From Romanomermis culicivorax (Eukaryota > Nematoda > Enoplea > Mermithida > Mermithidae), in NCBI GenBank assembly GCA_963922205.1, contig CAWUHX010000091.1, positions 496,001 to 560,000 on the forward strand: a stretch of DNA of 64,000 nt, written 5' to 3'. The translations under genes were made by a program, and so were the position numbers. The notes beneath the pieces are model-generated. The model was given only the letters and a program-made list of their open reading frames with translations. It had not been told where the DNA came from and searched no databases. Positions 56,283 to 64,000 of the stretch are shown here, in pieces; within the stretch, counting starts at the first letter, position 1, and the number at the start of each line of letters is the position of its first letter.

Positions 56283-56463
56283 AAAAAATGAAGACTAATT
56301 TCACTGCTCAAATTCCGGGTGACGCAAAAACTACAGTAATTGGGTTTGCCCAGTTTAAATTAAGATGGCATGCTTGAGACATGGGCGTCTTTGGTTGTAA
56401 GGATCAGGAAGTTGTAAAGTGACATTAAAACAGTTGGGGGAGACTGGAAATGCCACTACAACA
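56283..56463 (-). repeat. 5' LTR, part 2
   Basis: Matches about 37575-37748, including GCATGCTTGAGACATG, and ends CACTACAACA, so the minus strand begins TGTTGTAGTG. Together with part 1 it makes a full LTR. Confidence 0.75.
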
Positions 56464-57229
56464 TGACGCCGACTCTGTTTTATAAGGCCCAACTATACAT
56501 CGACGGACGGCCCGGGATGAAATATTTTTAAACCGGCGATGGCATCACCGGTTGCAAATTTTTGCAGCTATACTTCGTCTGGTGCCGTACCTGGTGCAAA
56601 CCTATGGAAAAATGATACAACACCAATATGCACTTTTTGCACCATAATTCATATGCGACGGTTCGGAAATTTTGATTGAATCGAAATTGACAACCGGCGC
56701 CGGCGGTCATCAAAAAGACGATGTATAGCAGCTCGAAACCGGCGCCATACGATAATAAACGAGCATACTGTAAGAGATTTAAGGTATACTGTCGAATCAT
56801 ACGCGCAGCGGCACGTGACCTTTTTCAATAAAACTAAAACATTACATAGAAAAACAACAAAGCTCGATTAAATACGTCATTTTGTTCACCAATGAATGTT
56901 CCTTCCGTACAGTTTAGAGTTGCAAATATTTTTGGGTAAAAGTTGCTAATACAACTTTGACTAGACTTCTGAGTGGATAGAAATCGATTCAGGGTGAGAA
57001 CGCTTCATTTTATGCAATCATGACAAACTCATCGTTCGTTGAATGGCCAGAAAACCTCATATTTGGTCGATCATTATAGTTCCAGGTAGCAAGGGTTAGC
57101 AGGAACAACAAACTTCAGTCATTTCAATTTTTCAAGATGAGTAAAAGACAGCATGAAAATTAAAAAAACATGATGTTCATTAGTTACAATTAACGGCTAT
57201 GAAATTGGCATTACAAAAAAGTAAATGTT
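56464..57229. other. Gene-free flank with CG-rich patches
   Basis: 56480-56770 is unusually CpG-rich, with ACCGGCGCCGGCGG, ACCGGTTGCA and a pair TATACATCG/CGATGTATA in inverted orientation (about 56493 and 56719). The rest is AT-rich. No coding signal is visible. Confidence 0.4.
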
Positions 57230-57577
57230 TTAGCCTATACTATCATAAACTTTCTTCTCCATCCTCGTCAATCGTTTTTCCATCAAAGTCATAGTTTCAG
57301 TTAATAAAGCCATTTGTTCTAACATCTGTTGCATAGCTCCTTCGATTTTAATTATCGACTGATTCGATTGTTGGTTATCGACGCCGATCGACCTCTTAGG
57401 TGAATCTTGGCAGTGATTAGTGCGAATTATGGAATTCTTCGGTGGCGACGAACGTCTGGAATGAAGGCGCGGCGGTTGGTGTTCCCTAGGAAGGCGCTTG
57501 GGCGTCGCCACGAGAACGGGCGATTGTTCTATACTTCTCGACCGACTGGAGCGAAGTCTCGACGAAGATCTGTATTT
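57230..57577 (-). CDS. POC1: Last coding exon of a POC1-like centriole protein
   Basis: On the minus strand an exon opens after TTTTCTAG at 57577 and runs 115 codons to a stop at 57230. It begins with an Arg/Ser-rich stretch (RSSSRLRSSRSRS) and ends with a coiled coil containing MLEQMALLTETMTLMEKRL. That pattern (LTQTVSILEQRL in known POC1A/B) is the conserved C-terminal POC1 motif. POC1 proteins combine N-terminal WD40 repeats with this motif and stabilise centrioles and basal bodies. The WD40 exons are not seen in this window; the 5.1-kb element at 57794-62890 would lie in the preceding intron. Alternative: another short coiled-coil protein. The upstream exon phase is assumed to be 0. Confidence 0.6.
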   Translation of the reverse strand, partial: KYRSSSRLRSSRSRSIEQSPVLVATPKRLPREHQPPRLHSRRSSPPKNSIIRTNHCQDSPKRSIGVDNQQSNQSIIKIEGAMQQMLEQMALLTETMTLMEKRLTRMEKKVYDSIG

Positions 57578-58365
57578 CTAGAAAACAGTTCCATCAACAA
57601 ATTTCAAATGATGTATGTTACATGCGATATTTTCGTAACAGCCAAAAATAAAAGTGGATGTAGTGGATTGAAAAGAATGCGCAATTTTATGGTATCTGAA
57701 CATACACATTGATGTTTTCAAAAACGATCATTCTGTTAATACTTGAAGTGTCTAAAGCTCCTTTCTAAATGACTGTTTAGAGACAGACAGACACAGTGTT
57801 TTTTTTGTATAGGCCGGGTTGCATTGTGCAACTAGGAGGAAAATCTTGATTGCATAGATAAATTTTTGGTTGCTCACTCTAAAATGAATAAATTAGCTTA
57901 AGTTTATCGGAAAAAAACATTAAGAGCTAGTGTTCATGTATTTCATTCTATTCACGTCGGTTTTAGGCTTTTAAAACCCAATTTTCTGAGTTTTGGAGAG
58001 AAAATGAAGAGATTTGTATGGGTAACCTGTCCGGCGCGTAGCGCCGAAAATTTTGTTGGGATTTCGAAATTCTAGAACGCCGGAAGATAAATCTTTCTAA
58101 CTCAGATTTCTTAAACGGAAGGTTTAATTTTTCAGTGAATTCAGTGAATTTTCAATCGGGCAGGCTACAATTCAAAAACTAGGGAAGCAACAGAAAATTT
58201 CCATTCCTCAACCACCAAACCGAGAAAAATCTTGGTTTTCATCAGAGTCGTCAAAAAATAATACAGGATCAAACATTTATCCACGATATGTTGATGATTA
58301 AAAGCTATAAACATTAGCTAGCTTTTCTAACCGCACACTAGTATAATACAGAAAAATTACAGGCT

Positions 58366-58628
58366 TATGACGATCTTGGGGCGGGCTTGCCGACATTTTC
58401 CGACTACCAGCAATAAAATAATTAAAGACGACTCATTAGTACGTACAGTATACATGAGAATAATAGCGCTGCGCAGATTGATTGACGCTTGCTCCAGATA
58501 TATGAACAAAGGAGCAAAGCTCGTTGTTTATATGACCAGTTCATAAGAAGCGTGCAGCAAAACTTTTCCAATTCAAGTCCAACTGTTTTCGTTCCAATTT
58601 CATTGATTTTATCAAGAAATTTCATGCA
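58366..58628 (+). repeat. Inverted arm, left outer
   Basis: The first ~85 bp is the reverse complement of 62625-62712; the rest is the reverse complement of 59120-59315. Confidence 0.75.
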
Positions 58629-59119
58629 ATAATAATGTAAAATGTACAGGATATCATGTAAAATTCAAACTTTAATTCTAAACCGGTCAAACGCAAGAAG
58701 AGAAAGAGTAAGTTAAGCATAAAAATCGAACAATGCACCCAGATATGTACCATAATGCACCCATAAAAATCAAACAATGCACCCGGAATTCAACAGAAGC
58801 TGTCTCATTGGATATTTTTGCTTTGTTTATACATAAAGAAATACATACTTCCATTGTACATGTCAATAACGTAACGTAAGAGTTTATATTTTTTAATTAC
58901 ATATTTTTTGACACATCTTGCAGCATTTCATCCACAAATCATTTTACTTTTTAAAAATTGTAAGCCTCTGTAAATACAAGCATTGTGCATTTTGGTTGTA
59001 CAGCATCTTATGTAGAATTTTGGAGAAATAAATTTTTTTATGAAAACCTGTTGTTTTATGTTTTTCACGTCAGTCCATTCGCTACCAGTGTATTCTTACA
59101 TGAAAATTCATATATTCTT

Positions 59120-59315
59120 GCATGAAATTTCAAGACAAATTCATTGAAATTGGAACAAAAACAGTTGCACTTGAATTGGAAAAGTTTTGCTGCACGCTTC
59201 TTATCAACTAGTCATAAAAACAACGAGCTTTGCTCCTTTGTTCATATATCTGAAGCACGTGTCAATCAACCTGCGCCGCGCTATTATTCTCATGTATACT
59301 GTGCGTACCGATTGG
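59120..59315 (-). repeat. Inverted arm paired with 58430-58628
   Basis: Near-identical in reverse, including GAACAAAGGAGCAAAGCTCG at 58504-58523. Confidence 0.8.
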
Positions 59316-59317
59316 GA

Positions 59318-59512
59318 TGCAGAAGCGATCGTGCCCCAACTCCGCCACCGTCCCAACACCGCCACCGTCCCAACTCCGCCACTATGGTGTCCCAACACCG
59401 CCACCGTCCCAACTCCGCCACTGTCCCAACACCGCCACCGTCCCAACTCCGCCACCGTCCCAACTCCGCCACTGTCCCAACTCTGCCACTTTCTTGTCCT
59501 AACTTTCGCAAT
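59318..59512 (+). repeat. 17-bp tandem array (CCGCCACCGTCCCAACT)
   Basis: About ten units alternating ...AACT and ...AACA, with one 22-bp variant containing ACTATGGTG. Because 17 is not a multiple of 3, all frames are open and read PTPPPSQLRH-like repeats. This is an artefact. Confidence 0.85.
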
Positions 59513-60092
59513 CTTTCAAAAAGTTTGTTTTTTGTAACAAAGTTTTTTTTACTTAACAACATGACATTGCTAATTCATAGGATGGCAAAAACTGATATTA
59601 TCATTAAAGCAATAAATACATGGTATATTTATATAATCTTCATTTGTATAGTCGTACTGAACTATACAAACGATTTTACCGAAATAACCAAAAATAGAAC
59701 AACGAGCGTGAGACCGGAATTTACTTCATTAGCATATTACCAAAATAACTGTGTGCTTTGCACATTAAAATACAAACATATGGATCTGTTTTCATTTCTT
59801 GTTGTCAATTGATTCGAATTTGTGTAATCAAATCATGGGTGACTTTAGTCCTATTGAAAATTTTATGAATCAGGAATTAAGGGCCGTATGCACGAACGCC
59901 GCTTAAGCTAATCCAGTGTTAAAAACAGCACTTTAAGCGGTGTTAAAGTTAAGCGGTATGCACGAACGTGAGTTAGTGCTAACACCGTGTTAAATTAACA
60001 CGAGATTTTAATCCTGCTCTACCCCAGGATTAACGGTGAGTTAGTGCACTTTTCTTCTGAAATCTGGAATACATGGTATTTTCTTGTGTGTG

Positions 60093-60440
60093 ATGGATGT
60101 TTTGGACATTCTTGAAGACATGGATGAAGAGGATATTCATGATTATGTTCGAACCACGACTTTTCCGGATCGTACAAATCCACTTGAAAAATATTCTGAT
60201 ATTGAATTTCGGATAAGATACATACTGATCAAAAATAACGCGATTCAATTGACAGCTTTACTGGAAGAAAATCTAAATCATTACACATGTGTTGTGTTAT
60301 ACAATTTTCCAAAAATGAATAACGATTTTGTTGATGAGGATATTGAAGATCAAAATTATGAAGTTCACGTTCAAAAAAATGAAAAGGATAATGTGCAAGT
60401 AGCCAAAAAACGTGCTATTATAATTAACTATTTCAGCTAA
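60093..60440 (+). pseudogene. PIF/Harbinger transposase, N-terminal remnant
   Basis: ATG 60093, 115 codons. It reads DYVRTTTFPDRTNPLEKYSD, then EFRIRYILIKNNAIQL. This matches the start of Harbinger transposases (PLE, then FR-R-, then a helix), which precedes the DDE nuclease. After about residue 70 similarity is lost and the frame ends in an acidic/lysine-rich stretch. The catalytic domain is absent. Confidence 0.65.
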
Positions 60441-60664
60441 GGTGGAATGCCATATGTACTCGTGCTTTAAAGTTTTTATACTTTTCATGGGTACCAAATT
60501 TGAGTATCCAGTGTAAGTACAAATAAATGACCACTTTAATTCGCATTATTTTTGCATTATTTTCAGAGTTGAATTGTGGCGGCACTTTTAATCTGCAGAA
60601 TGGTTTCACTTGAGAACTCTGTGATACAGTACATCAAATTCAAATGTAAAACCATTACCGCTTT

Positions 60665-60892
60665 TTAGTTCCTCCACTTGCCGCATAATTGCTCTTTGGA
60701 GAGATTTTTAATTTTTGGGTTAGATTTGAACGCTTCCTCAATGGCATCCCATGCTGAATTTTTGCATGCACCGATTTTGAATCAATTTTTTTTTTCAAAA
60801 GTGTAAGCACGTTCGGAACTGCATTCCAATAAAAATCCGGTTTCTTCTACGTCAAAATTGTCAGTTCTTTCACGATTTCTATCGGAATCCAT
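60665..60892 (-). pseudogene. Harbinger Myb/SANT-like DNA-binding protein, frameshifted
   Basis: The minus strand starts at ATG 60892. After a homopolymer frameshift near 60785-60795 it reads KNSAWDAIEEAFKSNP and SKEQLCGKWRN before TAA. Trp-containing helices of this layout (AW--I---F---P, then EQL--KW-N) are the Myb/SANT or MADF-like domain of the second Harbinger protein, which brings transposase to the ends. Confidence 0.6.
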
Positions 60893-61430
60893 TTACAAGA
60901 AAAACAACAGAATCAGAGAAGCAAATTTCACTCAAATCAATAAGAAAAAAGACTATTTTTTGTATATGTTATTTTTTGACAAATCTATTCTTGCCCAAAG
61001 GTTAAATTTTGAAATTTCTAACACCGTGTTAAGGAATTTAACACTGAGTTGAGTAAGCGGCCATTAATTCACGTTCGTGCATACCACTTAAATTTAAGCC
61101 GTGTTAACAATTTAACGCGTGTTAACTAACACCGCTTAAGTCCTTAACACGTGTTAAAGTTAGCGGCGTTTGTGCATACGGCCCTAAAGAGTAGAACGGG
61201 AACGATTTGATGGCCAGAATAACAGATTATTTGCGTCATTTAGTGCATCTATTGGGTTAATGTTGAAATTTGCATTCGGAATTGATGAATAAATATGATA
61301 CATTGACACGGAAAAATTATCACTTATATCTTAAAATATTGTTCATTCATAGATCTGATAAGCACATTTGGTTAAGTTTAACGCGTTACAAAAAATAAAC
61401 TTTTTGAAAGATTGCGAAAGTTAGGACAAG

Positions 61431-61580
61431 AAAGTGGCGGAGTTGGGACAGTGGCGGAGTTGGGATGGTGGCGGAGTTGGGACGGTGTCGGTGTTGGGAC
61501 ACGATAGTGGCGGAGTTGGGATGGTGGCGGAGTTGGGATGGTGGCGGTGTTGGGACGGTGGCAGTGTTGGGACGGGCCCG
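61431..61580 (-). repeat. 17-bp tandem array, inverted partner
   Basis: Eight units of GGCGGAGTTGGGACGGT, the reverse complement of the 59318-59512 unit, again with one 22-bp variant. The flank 61383-61430 mirrors 59513-59545. Confidence 0.85.
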
Positions 61581-62550
61581 TGCACGAGAGCTACCATAGT
61601 CACAAGCGCTACCAAATTGAAAAAATGTCCTATACACTTTGTGCTGAAGTTACTGTGGTTTTATCATGCATCGTGTTTATAAAACAATGAGGGACAGTCA
61701 AAATACTTTGTGGTCCAAAAACGAAATGGTTGTGTCCAACAAAAAATCCGACAAAAACATAAAATTCGCAGAAATGGTCATCAATACGACCACCCTGTTA
61801 CAATAACAAAATGCGGCACACTTTGACATGGTATTCCAGTATAAAACAAGGTTGTATGCAAAAAAATCTGGACAATGACCTAATGAAGATGGCGATAGTA
61901 ATAAAATCATCAAATTAGAGACAGAAGTCTAGGAATCAGAAAAAAACAACATACCAGACAGTATTCCTTTACTCGCATCGTACACAATGGACTTCGGTGA
62001 ATGCAATCCTGTCTTAAGTATTAAATTTAAAAAATCGATAGTTCAATGCAAATCTAACACGAATCCAGGAAGAATTTACGAATTTCGAAAAAACGACGAA
62101 GATCCTTCGGAATGGCCAAGTTAAAGAATATTGGATCTGTTTAGAATGTGAGCGACTTTTGAAAAATGGCGAGCGAAATCAGAATGAAAAAAAGTTGTCG
62201 AAAAAAAGAATGAAAAAAGTTGTCAATGCATGCTTGAATTTTATTCAAATTATGGGTAATCTTTGGCAGGTCAACAATTTTGATGTCAATGCTTTACAAA
62301 TTGATGTTTTAAATTTTTTGATCCGCGAAATCCATCATTTTTTGCGTTATATGCGTCATTTAGTGGGTAAAAAATCGCGTGCTGTTTTTCACGATGATAA
62401 CTTGTAAGATATAATATGAAAAAAATTGATTCATAATCGTCCCTATTGTCCTAACGAATGCAGACGCAAAACGAGTGCGAAAATTTCTCTTTCAACACAC
62501 AAAGTATATAGGATGTTTTTTTCCAATTTAGTAGCGCTTGTGACTATGGT

Positions 62551-62620
62551 AGCGCTCGTGCACTAGGTAGCGCTCCTGTACTAGGTAGCGCTCGTGCACT
62601 AGGTAGCGCTCGTGCACCAT
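62551..62620 (+). repeat. 18-bp tandem array (GGTAGCGCTCGTGCACTA)
   Basis: Four units. Unrelated in sequence to the 17-bp arrays but in an equivalent position next to an inverted arm. Confidence 0.8.
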
Positions 62621-62898
62621 ACCCGTGCGTACCAGTGGCTCGTCTTTAATTATTTTATTGCTGGTAGTCGGAAAATGTCGGCGAGCCCTCCCCCCAAGAT
62701 CGTCATAAGCCAAATTACAAATGAAATGAAATCCAGCGCAATTTCCACTATTTTCCATTTTATAACGCAGCACCTCCGGACAGGAAACCCTATAACCTAA
62801 TCAAAAGGGCTTCAAGTTGCTCTGTGCAACTTAACACAAAAAATTTGATTGCACAGCCAGAAATTTGGTTACTGTGTGCAAAAAAGCCTGGTCAGACA

Positions 62899-63147
62899 GA
62901 TCTATCATTATTGTCTACTGAGTGGTCCGATGAAGAAAAGTGAGTAATGTATATGTCCGATATTGAGTCGTTTCAATTTCACGTAAAATGAAGCATTTCA
63001 CAAAGATTGCATTGTAAATTTTGACTGACTGCAATCAGCTTTTTACACATGCTTTATCCACTTGATATGCTATTTTCAGCGTCTACAGAAAAACGGAATC
63101 TAATTCAGGAGATGTCAATTTGAAAACAAAGTGGCCATCAAAATGAA
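62899..63147 (+). CDS. Two possible terminal exons of an unknown plus-strand gene
   Basis: Just right of the big element an open stretch reads LSLLSTEWSDEE and meets GTGAGT at about 62940. After TATTTTCAG at 63079 a frame reads VYRKTESNSGDVNLKTKWPS and stops at 63147. The splice sites and composition look exon-like, but the product is not recognised. No upstream plus-strand exons are visible. Confidence 0.25.
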
Positions 63148-64000
63148 AAAAGATGCTTGAATAATGATCCAAAAGAAATGACAGGATAGCAAATAGAAGT
63201 GCTACGGTAACCGTATCATATGTTTTATGACACAATTTATTAGGAATTTCAGCTTTTGAACAGAAAATTTTGACACGTAAAAAATAACTTTTCACAAGTT
63301 TTTTGGCACGGCGCTAATAAAGTTGGATCTGTGCTAATAAATATTTTAGTCGCGCCAAGAAAAAGTTATACAAATTAAGGAAAGCTAACGGTTCCGCTAA
63401 TGGGACTTGTGCTGAAAAACCCCGACTACATTGAAATCAAAGATACGGATAACCTGATGCGCTAGTTACGAAAATGAAAGTCATTCGATTCGCCAGGTTG
63501 TAGCAAGACAAAGTTTGAATTTTCACGAGAAATCGAAAAAGTCTAATAAGTATCATTCTAAGATGAGCATAATCAATTTTCTCTGTTAAAAACTGGGGAA
63601 GAATCTTCTAATTAGTGTTTTTGCATTAGTCTAGGTGAGATTCATCTATGAGAATGCTGGAATTATTGTAACTCGTCATTATTGTAGTTTCACTGGTTCT
63701 CCTCCTAACCTGATTCAAACTCTACGTTCTCTAATCATTTTGCATCCATTTTCATTATTTTCTCTTTATTCCTATTGCTCTTACCTTACATATATTTTTC
63801 ATTTTATCATTTCTTTTCATCTTCTCTTCTACTTCAAACTCATAAAAAGGTCAAATCACTCTCATGCCTAAAACTTCCTAAAAACTTTCTTCTTTCACTC
63901 TTTTACAATCTGTCCGCGTATTATTTCTGCCTTTCGAATATTTTCCATTCGTTTTACGTCATTATTCATTTGAATATTGCATCGGCTTCTTATATTTCAT
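63148..64000. other. Right edge, no gene recognised
   Basis: AT-rich. 63700-63900 is pyrimidine-rich on the plus strand. No WD40 or other exon was recognised on either strand. Confidence 0.4.

Larger units (their letters stand above)
37259..56463 (-). mobile_element. Ty3/gypsy-like LTR retrotransposon with nested insertions
   Basis: Two directly repeated LTRs bound the unit: 37259-37748 and 52837-56463, the latter interrupted. On the minus strand the order is 5' LTR, primer-binding site, leader, Gln/Ser-rich frame, gag-like, protease, RT, RNase H, integrase, a Gln/Pro/Ser/Thr-rich region, polypurine tract and 3' LTR. Integrase after RNase H is the Ty3/gypsy order. Removing the 5.67-kb insertion at 47151-52821 and the ~3.2 kb inside the 5' LTR leaves about 10.4 kb. 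All domains carry stops or frameshifts, so this copy is dead. The flanks (CTAAT and TGACG) do not match as a target duplication. Confidence 0.85.
59881..61184. mobile_element. PIF/Harbinger derivative with TAA duplication
   Basis: Inverted ends GGGCCGTATGCACRAACGCC are flanked by TAA at 59878-59880 and 61185-61187. Subterminal DNA repeats GTGTTAA and GCTTAAG words. It retains pieces of both proteins of a Harbinger element, a transposase N-terminus on the plus strand and a Myb/SANT-like protein on the minus strand. It is nested in the 57794-62890 element. Confidence 0.85.
57794..62890. mobile_element. 5.1-kb hAT-like element of nested inverted arms
   Basis: Starts CAGTGTTTTTTTTGTATAGG and ends GTGTGCAAAAAAGCCTG, flanked by GACAGACA and GTCAGACA (7 of 8). 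GTTGCAC words, including TTGCATTGTGCAA and AGTTGCTCTGTGCAACTT, lie near both ends. The GC hairpin is at 58031-58047. Inside are several pairs of inverted segments: 58366-58450 with 62625-62712, 58430-58628 with 59120-59315, 59318-59545 with 61383-61580, and 61580-61660 with 62490-62560. A PIF/Harbinger derivative also lies inside. No hAT transposase was recognised. Confidence 0.7.

Noticed and set aside
56528-56800. 90-codon minus-strand frame in the CpG-rich patch
   Set aside because: No domain, no codon signal, and the patch looks like a small noncoding repeat.
59144-59812. 222-codon plus-strand frame with Pro/Ser/His repeats
   Set aside because: It runs through the 17-bp tandem array, which is open in every frame; there is no domain and no splice-consistent context.
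63635-63871. 78-codon hydrophobic frame
   Set aside because: Pyrimidine-rich DNA translated into Phe/Leu/Ser; not a credible membrane protein.

Overview
The window is intron-rich, AT-rich metazoan nuclear DNA, most likely from an invertebrate. The evidence is a 15-exon animal gene with GT-AG introns, hAT, PIF/Harbinger, TA-inserting and Ty3/gypsy-type elements, and no operons, rRNA, tRNA or CRISPR array. I could not narrow the species from sequence alone. Many open frames in the window are low-complexity DNA, tandem repeats or transposon debris. Only two host genes are firmly supported.

Layout. (1) 1-7606: a thicket of nested, non-autonomous hAT-like elements (8-bp target duplications) and copies of a repeat carrying a GC hairpin. 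(2) 7607-25879, plus strand: an SLMAP-type gene. It encodes an FHA domain, coiled coils and a C-terminal membrane anchor, 677 residues in the 15-exon model. Its introns host at least nine datable insertions. A block of its coiled-coil exons is duplicated in tandem: exons 6-7 and 10-11 have identical lengths (78 and 201 nt) and align without gaps, and the flanking exons 5/9 and 8/12 are also matched or nearly matched in length. (3) 25880-37258: no host gene seen. It holds four copies of a ~245-bp TA-ended MITE, an LTR-like fragment, a decayed SWIM zinc-finger gene on the minus strand, and a fragment of a gypsy integrase. (4) 37259-56463, minus strand: one Ty3/gypsy LTR retrotransposon, about 10.4 kb before later insertions. 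It has both LTRs, a polypurine tract, a primer-binding site, and decayed gag, protease, RT, RNase H and integrase, plus unusual Gln/Pro/Ser/Thr-rich reading frames before gag and after integrase. It was later hit by a 5.67-kb PIF/Harbinger-like element (itself hit by hAT elements), and its 5' LTR was split by 3.2 kb of foldback and tandem-repeat DNA. (5) 57230-57577, minus strand: a terminal exon that looks like the C-terminus of the centriole protein POC1. (6) 57794-62890: a 5.1-kb hAT-like element built of nested inverted arms and 17/18-bp arrays, with a PIF/Harbinger derivative inside it that keeps pieces of both Harbinger proteins (transposase N-terminus and Myb/SANT). (7) 62891-64000: possibly two small plus-strand exons, otherwise nothing recognisable.

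The most novel-looking signals are the tandem duplication of SLMAP coiled-coil exons; a dispersed repeat with a 17-nt GC hairpin whose stem shows apparent compensatory changes; and a set of hAT-like elements that share ends (CAGTGTTTTTT...) while each carries its own private palindromic subterminal word, changed in concert at both ends. Boundaries given with target duplications are read directly from the sequence. Family names are inferred from motifs and need searches to confirm.
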